In this document: positions 32,296-40,556 of the stretch, piece after piece
Layout: each line of letters starts with the position of its first letter
Position numbering within the stretch: position 1 is the stretch's first letter
Origin: Verrucomicrobia bacterium UBA7008
GTDB lineage: Bacteria; Verrucomicrobiota; Kiritimatiellia; RFP12; UBA1067
Reading direction: 5' to 3'
NCBI GenBank assembly: GCA_002449695.1
Contig: DJXI01000085.1
Location: forward strand, 47,968 to 111,967
Length of the DNA: 64,000 nt
The notes under the pieces: model-generated
Seen by the model: the letters and a program-made list of their open reading frames with translations, nothing else
Told to the model about the DNA's origin: nothing
Databases searched by the model: none
Position numbers and translations under genes: made by a program

Positions 32296-33189
32296 ATGGC
32301 TTCTCACGATCCAACTGTCGCGGAGCAGCAGCGGCTGAAGGCGCGTGCGCTTGAAATCGGCAACACGCTCGATGTGGACGCCGAAGCCGAACTGCGCGCC
32401 CTTCTCCAGTCCCCCTACCCGGAGGTCCGCCGCCTCGCGGCCTCCGCGCTCGGCAAGCTCGCCCCGCGCCGCCCCAACGAATTCCTCGTCGCCGAAGCGC
32501 TCGCGCGCGCCGCCGAAACCGACGACCGTCCCCAGGTCCGCCAATACGCGCTCAAGGCGCTGGCGAAATATCCGCGAGCCGCCCTCGCGCATCTCGACCG
32601 GCTCCGGGATCTCGCGCGCAATCCGACGCTGCGCGACTACGTGCGGGCGGCGGCGGCCGAGGCCGTCGCGGCGGCGCAACAGGCGAACCGCCAGGCCTAC
32701 GCCCGCACGCACCACTGGTGCACCCGCTGCCGCCGGATCATCGGCGAAGAGGATTTCATGCAGGGGATGGAGCTCTTCGGCAAGCCCTACTGCCGGCACT
32801 GCCTCGACGAACGCATCCTCGAATCGAAGAACTTCGAGCTCGTCGTCGACGAGGCGAAGAAAAAGCGCACCGAAGACGGAACGGCCGTCCAGTCGCAGGG
32901 CGAACGGCGCATCGCCGACTTCCTTTCGCAACGGCGCATCGCCTACGTCTACGACGAACGCTACCGGATGGCGGGCGATGTCCGCATCCGCCCCGACTTC
33001 TATCTGCCGGAATTCGACCTTTACATCGAGTACTGGGGAATGGACACGCCGGACTACGTCGCGAACATGAAGAAAAAGCTCTTCCTCTACCAGCGCGCCG
33101 GGAAGAAGCTCATCTCGCTGTCGTTCCGCGATTTCGACCGGCTCGAGACGATCCTGGCGGAAAAGCTCGCGCGCTACATCCGCCTCTGA
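32296..33189 (+). CDS. HEAT-repeat / zinc-finger / PD-(D/E)XK nuclease-like protein
   Basis: 297 residues. Residues 20-135 look like HEAT helices (LRALLQSPYPEVRRLAASALGKLAP, VRQYALKALAKYPRAAL). A LIM/treble-clef-like zinc site follows: HHWCTRCRRII and KPYCRHCLDERI. The C-terminal 110 residues match a PD-(D/E)XK nuclease fold: QSQGERRIADFL, RPDFYLPEFDLYIEYWG (Asp and Glu of the active site), KKKLFLYQRAGKKLI. The last part is like the nuclease tail of some UvrD/helicase-IV proteins. Function may be DNA repair or defence; not known. Start has GGAGGA eight bases upstream. Isolated gene, flanked by 46-bp direct repeats. Confidence 0.8.
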   Translation: MASHDPTVAEQQRLKARALEIGNTLDVDAEAELRALLQSPYPEVRRLAASALGKLAPRRPNEFLVAEALARAAETDDRPQVRQYALKALAKYPRAALAHLDRLRDLARNPTLRDYVRAAAAEAVAAAQQANRQAYARTHHWCTRCRRIIGEEDFMQGMELFGKPYCRHCLDERILESKNFELVVDEAKKKRTEDGTAVQSQGERRIADFLSQRRIAYVYDERYRMAGDVRIRPDFYLPEFDLYIEYWGMDTPDYVANMKKKLFLYQRAGKKLISLSFRDFDRLETILAEKLARYIRL

Positions 33190-33478
33190 CGGCCGGACTC
33201 CCTCTGACGGCCGGACTCCGCTCGCTGCGCTCCCTCCGCCCGTCCTCTTTTGAGCGACAAAAAAGACGAGCGGTGGGGGACTCGCGCAGAGCTCCCTCCG
33301 CCCGTCCTCTTTTTGAGCAACAAAAAAGACGAGCGGCGGGGGACTCGCGCAGAGCTCCCTCCGCCCGTCCTCTTTTGAGCGACAAAAAAGACGAGCGGCG
33401 GGCGGAAGGAGCGGCGTTCCCAGGATGACAGGCGGAAGGAGCGGCGGGCGGAAGGAGCGCAGCGAGTGGAGTCCGCCG
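33190..33478. repeat. 62-63 bp repeat array and 46-bp direct repeat, right flank of the nuclease gene
   Basis: Three units beginning CTCCCTCCGCCCGTCCTC start at 33230, 33292 and 33355. Each contains a hairpin in which CGTCCTCTTTTG faces CAAAAAAGACG. A 46-base copy of 32184-32229 follows at 33433-33478. Two shorter TCTGACGGCCGGACTCC units precede the array at 33185-33218. No gene is supported here; the shadow ORFs are products of the repeats. 33479-33550 holds nothing I recognise. Confidence 0.85.
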
Positions 33479-33550
33479 CCGCCCGTGGAGGCAGGCTCAC
33501 CTCTCCTCTTCGGCAAGTCGTCCTTTGCAGCACGGAACCGAAGACACCGG

Positions 33551-33992
33551 CTACTCGGCGGCCGGGCGATGCGCGGCGGGAGGATTCGACAGGTGTTCCC
33601 GCTCGGCACGAAGTTCCTTGCGTGCCGTGTACCAGTTGACGACGAGCGCAGCCGCCATCAACGCCGAGAAAATCAGCGCCAGCGCGCTCACGATCAGGCC
33701 AAGGGCCTCGCGGGCACCCAGCTCAAGATGGCGCGCCGCCGCGACCGCATGGCCGATTTCCGAAATCGACAGACCGATCGCGCCGACGAGGATCAGTCCG
33801 AGAACGGCCGCACGCCGCCGCGATCCGGCGCTCGTCTTCAGCGGCCCACAGATCCGCGCAGTCGGGCCGTTGCTTCAACTGCCGGAGCAGCGACTTGCGC
33901 AGGAGCGAACGTCCGCCGTCCCATCGCTTCGCCCATCTGCGGCGAAACGCGGAATACCGAACGGCGCAATCATCTTTCAGCGGTTCTATCAT
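33551..33992 (-). pseudogene. Small two-helix membrane protein, frameshifted
   Basis: From ATG 33992 one frame gives MIEPLKDDCAVRYSAF and a basic cytoplasmic segment to about LWAAEDERR. A different frame, open from 33874 to the stop at 33551, then gives two membrane helices (AAVLGLILVGAIGLSI and LGLIVSALALIFSALMAAALVV) and a soluble tail (NWYTARKELRAEREHL). The two halves join if one base is changed near 33800-33874. GAGG lies before the start, 27 bases after the tmRNA end. It could be a real decayed gene, a sequencing error, or programmed frameshifting. Family unknown. Confidence 0.5.
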
Positions 33993-34019
33993 CCACAGTC
34001 CCTCAGTCGTGACGAGACC

Positions 34020-34372
<353 letters not shown>

Positions 34373-34388
34373 ATTTCGGTTGAGGGAC

Positions 34389-34397
34389 ATTATATCA
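34389..34397 (-). promoter_or_regulatory. Extended -10 promoter of tmRNA, overlapping the priA stop
   Basis: TGATATAAT on the minus strand, whose TAA is the priA stop codon. Transcription would start about ten bases before the mature tmRNA 5' end, consistent with RNase P trimming. Confidence 0.72.
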
Positions 34398-36564
34398 AAT
34401 CGTACGCGTCGACATCAAGCCCCGCACGGATCTCCTTCGGCGGCGGACGCACCTCGGCGAGCCACCGCCACGCCTTCACGATCTGCGCCGCCGACTTCGA
34501 CAGCACCACGATCTGCCAGCGGTACTCGCCTTCCGCCTTTTCGATGACGCTCGGCATCGCCTCCGACACCTCCAGCCCCGCCACCTTCCGCAGCGACGCG
34601 GCGTACATCCGCGCCCAGTCGCCCACGCGCCGCAGATCCTTCGACCGGAGGCCGATCACCGCGAGGTGCCGGTACGGCGGATAGCCGAACGACGCGCGCA
34701 CCTTCAGCTCCTCTTCCGCGAACGCGGCAAAACTGCCGCGGGCCGCCGCGCGGATCGTCCCGGACGCGGGGTCGTACGTCTGGATGTACACCTCGCCCGG
34801 CAGCTCGGCGCGCCCCGCGCGGCCCGCCACCTGCGCGAGCAGCTGGTACGTGCGCTCGGCGGCGCGGAAGTCGGGCTGGTTGAGCGAGCTGTCGGCGTTG
34901 AGGACGCCGACGAGCGTGACGTTCGGGAAGTCGAGGCCCTTGGCGATCATCTGCGTGCCGAGGAGGATGTCCGCCTCGTGGCGGCGGAACGCGCCGAGGA
35001 TGTCGTCGTGCGAATGGCGGCGCGACGTCGAATCCGCGTCCATGCGCAGGATCCGCGCCGCCGGAAAGCACTTCTTCAGCGCCGCCTCCGCGCGCTGGGT
35101 GCCGACGCCCCGGTAGGCGAGCGCGCGCGCGCCGCACGCGGGGCAGGCCGACGGCGTCGGGATCCATCCGCCGCAGATGTGGCAGCGGCAGCAGTCGTCC
35201 GCCTGATGGTAGGTGTAGGGCAGCGAGCAGTCGGGACAGCCGACGACATGGCCGCACGCCGTGCATTCGACCGACCGCGAATAGCCGCGCCGGTTGAGGA
35301 AGAGAATCGTCTGTTCGCCGCGGTCGAGCCGCAGGCGGATCGCGTCGAGGAGCCGCGCCGAGTAGATCGCGCCGCGCACGCCGCCCGTCTGCGCATCCTC
35401 GTTCATGTCGACCAGCACGACGCGCGGCAGAAGCGCCGCGCCCGCGCGGCGGGGGAGCTCGGCGAGAACGTACTTCCCCTTCGCGACGTTCGACCAGCTT
35501 TCGAGCGACGGCGTCGCCGAGCCGAGCACGACGCGCGCGCCTTCGAGCCGGCCGCGCAGGACCGCGACGTCGCGCCCGTTGTAGCGCGGCAGGTCTTCCT
35601 GCTTGTAGCTGGGGTCGTGCTCCTCGTCCACGACGATGAGCCCGAGGTTCGCGACGGGCGCGAAGACGGCGCTGCGCGGCCCCACCACGACGCGCGCCGC
35701 ACCGCTGCGGATGCGGTGCCACTCGTCGTAGCGCTCGCCTTCGGAGAGCGCCGAATGGAGGACGGCGACGCGGTCGCCGAAACGCGCGGCGAAGCGCTGG
35801 ACGGTCTGCGGCGTGAGTGCGATCTCCGGCACCATCACGATCGCGCCGCGCCCGGCGGCCAGCTCCGCCGCGATGGCCTGGAGATAGACTTCCGTCTTGC
35901 CCGAGCCGGTGATGCCGAAGAGGAGGACGGGCTTCTCCGACGACAGGATCCGCTCGCGCGCGGCGGCCTGCTCGGGATTGAGCGGCAGGGGCTGCGTCGG
36001 CAGGAGGCGGCGGCCGGCGAGCGGATCGCGCCGCTTCTGCCGGACGGCGACCGTCACCACCCCCTTCGCGGCAAGCGCGCGCAGCGAGGCCGGCGTCGTC
36101 TTCAGCTCGTCGCAGAGCGGCCGCATCCAGCCGCCGCCGAGGCGGACGATCTGGTCGCGGAGCCACTGCTGGCGCGCGGTGAGCGCCGCGCACGGCGCGT
36201 CCGGAACGGGGTCGACGAAGAGAAGTTCGCGCGGCCGCGCGTTGGGCCGGATGACGGCGGCGGGCACGGCGGAGCGGAGGACGCTTTCGATCGGCGAGGC
36301 GGTGTAGGCCGCGATCTGGCGCACGAGCGCCAGCAGCTGCGGCGAGAAGAACGGCTCGGCGTCGACGATCTCGGCGACGGGTTTCAGCGTGTGCGCGCGC
36401 GCCTCAGGCCAGTCGCCGAGCGCGAGCGCGAAGCCGCGCTTTTGCTGGTGCCCGAACGGAACGGAAAGAAGCTGGCCGATGGCCAGCTTCTTCTGGAGCG
36501 CCGCCGGAACTTCGTAGTAGAAGAGGCGGTCGAGCGAAAGGTCGATGGCGACCTTGACGAGCAC
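34390..36564 (-). CDS. priA: Primosomal protein N' (replication restart helicase)
   Basis: Reloads the replisome at stalled forks; 724 residues. N-terminal DNA-binding part (VAIDLSLDRLFYYEVPAAL), Walker A LLFGITGSGKTEVYL, DEEHD box VVDEEHDPSYKQEDLPRYNGRD, and two zinc sites CTACGHVVGCPDCSLPYTYH and CRCHICGGWIPTPSACPACGARAL. RADILLGTQMIAKGLDFPNVTLVGVLNAD and GRAGRAELPGEVYIQT are the helicase motifs. Last gene of the run 38336 to 34390. Confidence 0.95.
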   Translation of the reverse strand: MLVKVAIDLSLDRLFYYEVPAALQKKLAIGQLLSVPFGHQQKRGFALALGDWPEARAHTLKPVAEIVDAEPFFSPQLLALVRQIAAYTASPIESVLRSAVPAAVIRPNARPRELLFVDPVPDAPCAALTARQQWLRDQIVRLGGGWMRPLCDELKTTPASLRALAAKGVVTVAVRQKRRDPLAGRRLLPTQPLPLNPEQAAARERILSSEKPVLLFGITGSGKTEVYLQAIAAELAAGRGAIVMVPEIALTPQTVQRFAARFGDRVAVLHSALSEGERYDEWHRIRSGAARVVVGPRSAVFAPVANLGLIVVDEEHDPSYKQEDLPRYNGRDVAVLRGRLEGARVVLGSATPSLESWSNVAKGKYVLAELPRRAGAALLPRVVLVDMNEDAQTGGVRGAIYSARLLDAIRLRLDRGEQTILFLNRRGYSRSVECTACGHVVGCPDCSLPYTYHQADDCCRCHICGGWIPTPSACPACGARALAYRGVGTQRAEAALKKCFPAARILRMDADSTSRRHSHDDILGAFRRHEADILLGTQMIAKGLDFPNVTLVGVLNADSSLNQPDFRAAERTYQLLAQVAGRAGRAELPGEVYIQTYDPASGTIRAAARGSFAAFAEEELKVRASFGYPPYRHLAVIGLRSKDLRRVGDWARMYAASLRKVAGLEVSEAMPSVIEKAEGEYRWQIVVLSKSAAQIVKAWRWLAEVRPPPKEIRAGLDVDAYDLI

Positions 36565-36567
36565 CGA

Positions 36568-37302
36568 TCAGTCCGGCTTGATGTACTTGAGCGTGATGCC
36601 GTTCGGGATCGTGAAGCTCTGCTTGTTGTAGATGAGGTAGAGCTTGGCGTACTTCGCCTTGACGACGTTCGCGGCGCCGCCCTTGTGGATGACGATCGCG
36701 GCCTTGTTGCCGAAGGGCTGCGGATACTTCTTGCCGAGCTCGACCGTCTCCTTCTTCTGCGACATGTCCTGCGTGCCGGAGGTCGGGAAGTTGTCGGTCT
36801 CCATGTTGCGCGAGACGATGGCGGGGACGATGTCCTCCATCTCGTCGGTGAGGCCCGAGGCCACCGTCCAGGCGACGTTCTTGGACTGGAGCGTGGAGCC
36901 GGTGAACGCCGGAACGCCCGAACCGGAAAGAACCGCGATGTCGACGCCGCTCACGTACGGCGCCCACGCCTCCTGGCCGTAGTTGTCGATGTCGAAGAGC
37001 TCCTTGAAGTATTCGGTCGAGGAGTTGTAGGCGGTGCCGGCGATATCGTCGGAGTCCTCGGTGTTGAGGCCGTCATCCTCGGTCTGGTGGGGCCAGACGG
37101 ACGTGAGGCCCTGCGCCTCGCGCTCGGTGTTGGCCTGGGTGATGCCGACGAACAGATTGCGCCCGCGCATCGAGGCGGCGGACGTGTTGGCCGACAGCAT
37201 GGCGGCCGAAATGGCCGGGAAGAGCGCGCCCATCAGAATGCCGAGAATGCCGATGACGACAAGCAGCTCGACGAGTGTGAAACCGTTTGATTGTTTGTTC
37301 AT
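36568..37302 (-). CDS. Type II/IV pseudopilin-like protein
   Basis: 244 residues. NGFTLVELLVVIGILGILMGALFPA is a class III prepilin N terminus: cleavage after Gly, Phe+1 and Glu+5. The soluble part is unusually long and contains SGVDIAVLSGSGVPAF and Asp-rich pieces. The verrucomicrobial G/H-type pseudopilins are similar. Matured by the peptidase at 25416. AAAGGAAT precedes ATG 37302, and it has its own promoter in the 44-base gap after pgsA. Confidence 0.83.
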   Translation of the reverse strand: MNKQSNGFTLVELLVVIGILGILMGALFPAISAAMLSANTSAASMRGRNLFVGITQANTEREAQGLTSVWPHQTEDDGLNTEDSDDIAGTAYNSSTEYFKELFDIDNYGQEAWAPYVSGVDIAVLSGSGVPAFTGSTLQSKNVAWTVASGLTDEMEDIVPAIVSRNMETDNFPTSGTQDMSQKKETVELGKKYPQPFGNKAAIVIHKGGAANVVKAKYAKLYLIYNKQSFTIPNGITLKYIKPD

Positions 37303-37331
37303 TCGTTTATTCCTTTTTTTGCGATGTGGAT

Positions 37332-37340
37332 ATTATCTCA
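37332..37340 (-). promoter_or_regulatory. Probable -10 promoter of the pseudopilin gene
   Basis: TGAGATAAT on the minus strand in an AT-rich gap; about 22 bases of leader with a ribosome site. Confidence 0.5.
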
Positions 37341-37346
37341 AAAATT

Positions 37347-37973
37347 TTATTTCCGTTCAAGTGCCTTTTTCAGATAGGGCAGATAGACGCGCGTGTAGGC
37401 GACGGAGCTGTAGAGGTTGAGCACGATCATCGCCGCCTCCGCCGCGTAGCAGAAGAGGAGGCACGCCGACTGCCCCGCCGGCGGCAGCAGCCGGTGCAGG
37501 AACGTGTAGAAGTAGATCAGCCCCGCGAACGGGAAGAGGAGCGCGGTGCGCACCTTGCCGAGCCACATCGCGGCGCCGTCGGCGCCGTACATCGAACCGA
37601 CCGCGCGCATGAACGTGACCCACAGGTCGCGCAGGATGCAGAGGATCGTGAAGACGAGCATCACGAGCGCGTGCACGTCGCCTTCGCCCGGCCGCTGGAC
37701 GAGCCACGTGAGCGTGGGGAACGCGACGACGTAGAACACCTTGTCCATCAGCGGGTCGGCCATCTTGCCGAGCGGCGTGACGACGTTCCATCGGCGCGCG
37801 AGCCAGCCGTCCACGAGGTCGGAAAGGCCCGCGAAGAACATCATCGTCACCGCGACGAAGCCGAGCGCGAGGCTGCCGCGGAACTCCGCGACGATCGCGA
37901 GGGCCATCCACGCGAAGATGAGCGGTACACGCAGAAAGGTCAGCGTGTTGACGAGAACGGTGCGCGCCGTCAC
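37347..37973 (-). CDS. pgsA: CDP-alcohol phosphatidyltransferase (PgsA-like)
   Basis: 208 residues, inner membrane. The family motif DLVDGWLARRWNVVTPLGKMADPLMDK (D-DG-AR-G-D-D) is complete. About six helices. Makes phosphatidylglycerol phosphate from CDP-diacylglycerol and glycerol 3-phosphate, the product of GpsA encoded at 26269; other alcohol substrates are possible. GTG start at 37973 directly abuts the preceding TAA. Confidence 0.85.
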   Translation of the reverse strand: MTARTVLVNTLTFLRVPLIFAWMALAIVAEFRGSLALGFVAVTMMFFAGLSDLVDGWLARRWNVVTPLGKMADPLMDKVFYVVAFPTLTWLVQRPGEGDVHALVMLVFTILCILRDLWVTFMRAVGSMYGADGAAMWLGKVRTALLFPFAGLIYFYTFLHRLLPPAGQSACLLFCYAAEAAMIVLNLYSSVAYTRVYLPYLKKALERK

Positions 37974-38336
37974 TTAGATCGCCAGCCCTTCCGCGACCAC
38001 CGCCTGCATCGCGCCGAGCGCCTCCTGCATCGTGACGAGCTTCGCCTTGAGGTTCTGGATCTGGAGCTCCGCCTTCTGGAAGTTGCGGCGCGTGGCGAAG
38101 AGCTGCTTGAGGATGTCGCCGGGATTGAGGTCGAGATCCGTCAGCTGCATGCCGTCGGGAATCGGCACGAGGACCGACTTGTTGCACTGCGAGCAGTTGA
38201 TCTGCAGGCCGGCGCCGCGGTAGTCGATCGCGAGGTTGCTGCCGCAGTGCGGACAGTCGAAGACGATATCGGTGTCGCGGATGTCCGCGGCCTGGCTGTC
38301 GGAGATTTCCACTCCGTTCATGTCGGTGCTGGCCAT
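37974..38336 (-). CDS. Zinc-ribbon and coiled-coil protein, unknown
   Basis: 120 residues. Zinc ribbon FDCPHCGSNLAIDYRGAGLQINCSQCNKSV (two CxxC pairs, residues 26-55) followed by a helical or coiled-coil part (FQKAELQIQNLKAKLVTMQEAL). Likely cytoplasmic. AGGAGGG gives a strong ribosome site before ATG 38336. First gene of the run with pgsA, pseudopilin and priA. Function unknown. Confidence 0.72.
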   Translation of the reverse strand: MASTDMNGVEISDSQAADIRDTDIVFDCPHCGSNLAIDYRGAGLQINCSQCNKSVLVPIPDGMQLTDLDLNPGDILKQLFATRRNFQKAELQIQNLKAKLVTMQEALGAMQAVVAEGLAI

Positions 38337-38366
38337 GTGTCCCTCCTTGTCGGGTTTACGGCGGAT

Positions 38367-38375
38367 ATTATACAA
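38367..38375 (-). promoter_or_regulatory. -10 promoter of the zinc-ribbon gene
   Basis: TTGTATAAT on the minus strand, about 24 bases of leader. It faces the hisD promoter on the other strand. Confidence 0.55.
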
Positions 38376-38438
38376 TAAAAACGGTCGCGCCGCAACTGTG
38401 CCGCGCGAATTTTTGCGATGGCGGGGCCGCGGCGGAAA

Positions 38439-38447
38439 TGATATACT
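38439..38447 (+). promoter_or_regulatory. Extended -10 promoter of the hisD operon
   Basis: TGATATACT ending ten bases before the hisD ATG with no ribosome site. Confidence 0.72.
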
Positions 38448-38457
38448 ACGCGCCATC

Positions 38458-39732
38458 ATGATACGCATAGTCCAGACGGGCGAGCGGGCGATCGAGAAGT
38501 TCAACGCCCGTCCCGCGTTTCCCGAAGCCGCCGAGCGCGCCGCCGCCGAGGTCCTCGCCGCCATCCGGCAGGAAGGCGACCGGGCCGTGCGCCGGTACGT
38601 CGCGAAGTTCGAAGGTTTCACCGGCCGCAGGCTGAAGGTCGAGGCCGACCTCGCCGCGCTTGAGAACGCGATCGACCCGCGGATCGTGCGCGCGGTCAAG
38701 GACGCGCACCGCCGCGTCCGGCGCTTCGCCGTCGCGTCGCTGCGCAAGCCGTGGACGATGAAGACGCCCAAGGGAGGCTCGGCGGGCGAGTTCTTCACGC
38801 CGATGGACCGCGTCGGCGTCTACATCCCGGGCGGCACCGCGCCGCTCGCCTCGACGTCGATCCACACCGTCACGCTCGCGAAGGCCGCGGGCGTCCGGGA
38901 GATCGTCGCGTGCACGCCCGCCGGCCGGACGGGCGAGGTGAATCCCGTCCTCCTCTACGCCCTTCTCCTCGCGGGCGCGACCGAAATCTACCGCGTCGGC
39001 GGCATCCAGGCCGTCGGCATGATGGCGTTCGGCACGAAGTCGTGCCGCAAGGTGCAGAAGATCGCGGGCCCCGGCAACGCGTTCGTGACGGCCGCCAAGC
39101 GCCAGGTCTACGGCTACGTCGCCATCGACCAGGTGGCGGGCCCGAGCGAGATCGCGGTGCTGACCGACGGTTCCGTGGACAAGCGCTGGATCGCGGCGGA
39201 CCTCCTCTCGCAGGCCGAGCACGGCAGCGGCTGGGAGAAGTCGCTGTGCGTGTGCACGTCGCGCGCGGACGCCGCGGCGATCAAGGCGGAAGTCCTCCGG
39301 CAGATGAAGGACCTGCCGCGCCGCGCGCTCGTCCAGCGCGTCATCGACCGCGGCGGCATCCTGATCGTCGTCGCGCGCGACGTCGCCGAGGGGCTCGAGG
39401 TCGTCAACCGGTTCGCGCCCGAGCATTTCGAGATCATGACGAAGGACGCGCTGAAGGTCCTGCGCGGCGTCCGCTCGGCGGGCGCGGTCTTCGCGGGGCC
39501 GTGGACGCCCGAATCGGCCGGCGACTTCGTGGCGGGACCGAGCCACGTGCTGCCCACGGGCGGCGCGGCGAACATGTTCAACGGCCTGACGCCCGACGAC
39601 TTCCGCCGCCGCCACAGCTTCGTCGCGTTCACCGAGGGCGACCTGCGCGCGACCGCGCCGACCATCGAAGCGTTTGCGGCGGTCGAGGGGCTCGACGCGC
39701 ACGGGCGCGCCGCCACCATCCGCTGCACATGA
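38458..39732 (+). CDS. hisD: Histidinol dehydrogenase
   Basis: Last two steps of histidine synthesis, histidinol to histidine. 424 residues. VGVYIPGGTAPLASTSIHTVTLAKAAGV, GPGNAFVTAAKRQVYG, AGPSEIAVLTD (zinc/NAD region), LLSQAEHGSGWEKSL and NRFAPEHFEIM are all present. ATG 38458 lies ten bases after the -10 with no Shine-Dalgarno; the frame is open upstream, but that part overlaps the promoter. No other his gene is near; it heads an operon with an acyltransferase and a channel gene. Confidence 0.95.
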   Translation: MIRIVQTGERAIEKFNARPAFPEAAERAAAEVLAAIRQEGDRAVRRYVAKFEGFTGRRLKVEADLAALENAIDPRIVRAVKDAHRRVRRFAVASLRKPWTMKTPKGGSAGEFFTPMDRVGVYIPGGTAPLASTSIHTVTLAKAAGVREIVACTPAGRTGEVNPVLLYALLLAGATEIYRVGGIQAVGMMAFGTKSCRKVQKIAGPGNAFVTAAKRQVYGYVAIDQVAGPSEIAVLTDGSVDKRWIAADLLSQAEHGSGWEKSLCVCTSRADAAAIKAEVLRQMKDLPRRALVQRVIDRGGILIVVARDVAEGLEVVNRFAPEHFEIMTKDALKVLRGVRSAGAVFAGPWTPESAGDFVAGPSHVLPTGGAANMFNGLTPDDFRRRHSFVAFTEGDLRATAPTIEAFAAVEGLDAHGRAATIRCT

Positions 39733-40556
39733 AGAAACTGACGTTCATCCAACGGCACGCCTACGGGTGGGGCGCGGGATTCGCCGCGCTCCTGTGGCCG
39801 CTCTTCCCGAAGCGGCGCAGGATCGCCGTCGACAATCTGCTCAAGGGGAAGGTCGCGGCGGACGAAGCCGAGGCGCGGCGCATCGCCAAGGCGAGCTGGT
39901 GCCACCTCGCGGGCCACATCGCCGAGGCGCTGTGCGTGCCGAACGTCATCAACGCCGCGAACTGGCGCGAGCACCTGGACGTCGAGGGCGCGAGCCCGGT
40001 CGCCGTCAAGCTGCTCCTCGACACGCCCGACGTGCCGATCATCATCGCAAGCGCGCATCACGGCGTCTGGGAGGCGGCGACCAACCTCCTGAGCTTCGCG
40101 CGGCCGATGATCGCCATCGCGCGCGTGATGAACTCGCGGCTCGTCGCCAACTGGCTGAAAAAGCACCATTTCCGCGGCAGGATCACCGTCATCGACAAGA
40201 ACCACGGCTTCACGCCCGACATCCTGCGGCAGTGGCGGGACGAGCGCGCCGCGATGACGATCCTCATCGACCAGCACACGACCAAAGGTGCGCATCTCAC
40301 GTTCTTCGGGCGGCCGGCCTCGTGCTTCACGTCGGCGACGCGGCTCGCGATCCGCTATCAGGCGCCGGTCATCGTCGGCACGTTCGTGCGCGTCGCGCCC
40401 TACCGCTACAAGCTCGTCGGCGGCGATCCCGTGACATTCGCGCCGGGCGCGGACCGCGACGCGGCGACGCAGCTGCTGAACGACCGGCTGGAGGCGGCGA
40501 TCCGGCGGTATCCCGAACAGTATCTCTGGTTCCACAGGAGGTGGCGGCATGACTGA
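39729..40556 (+). CDS. LpxL/HtrB-family lysophospholipid acyltransferase
   Basis: 275 residues. IIASAHHGVWEAATNLL contains the HHxxxxE catalytic motif, and ILIDQHTTKGAHLTFFGRPASCF the second conserved block. N-terminal part FAALLWPLFPKRRRIAVDNLL is membrane associated. Adds a secondary acyl chain to lipid A or a related lipid on the inner-membrane face, so the cell probably has LPS. Coupled to hisD by ATGA and overlaps the next gene by 8 bases. Confidence 0.87.
   Translation: MKKLTFIQRHAYGWGAGFAALLWPLFPKRRRIAVDNLLKGKVAADEAEARRIAKASWCHLAGHIAEALCVPNVINAANWREHLDVEGASPVAVKLLLDTPDVPIIIASAHHGVWEAATNLLSFARPMIAIARVMNSRLVANWLKKHHFRGRITVIDKNHGFTPDILRQWRDERAAMTILIDQHTTKGAHLTFFGRPASCFTSATRLAIRYQAPVIVGTFVRVAPYRYKLVGGDPVTFAPGADRDAATQLLNDRLEAAIRRYPEQYLWFHRRWRHD

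Noticed and set aside
33230-33417. A CRISPR-like array at the nuclease gene
   Set aside because: The units are adjacent, 62-63 bases long and almost identical along their whole length, with no variable spacers, no leader and no cas genes nearby.
34666-37290. An 874-codon plus-strand open frame opposite priA and the pseudopilin
   Set aside because: Shadow of priA codon usage; no domain, promoter or ribosome site.
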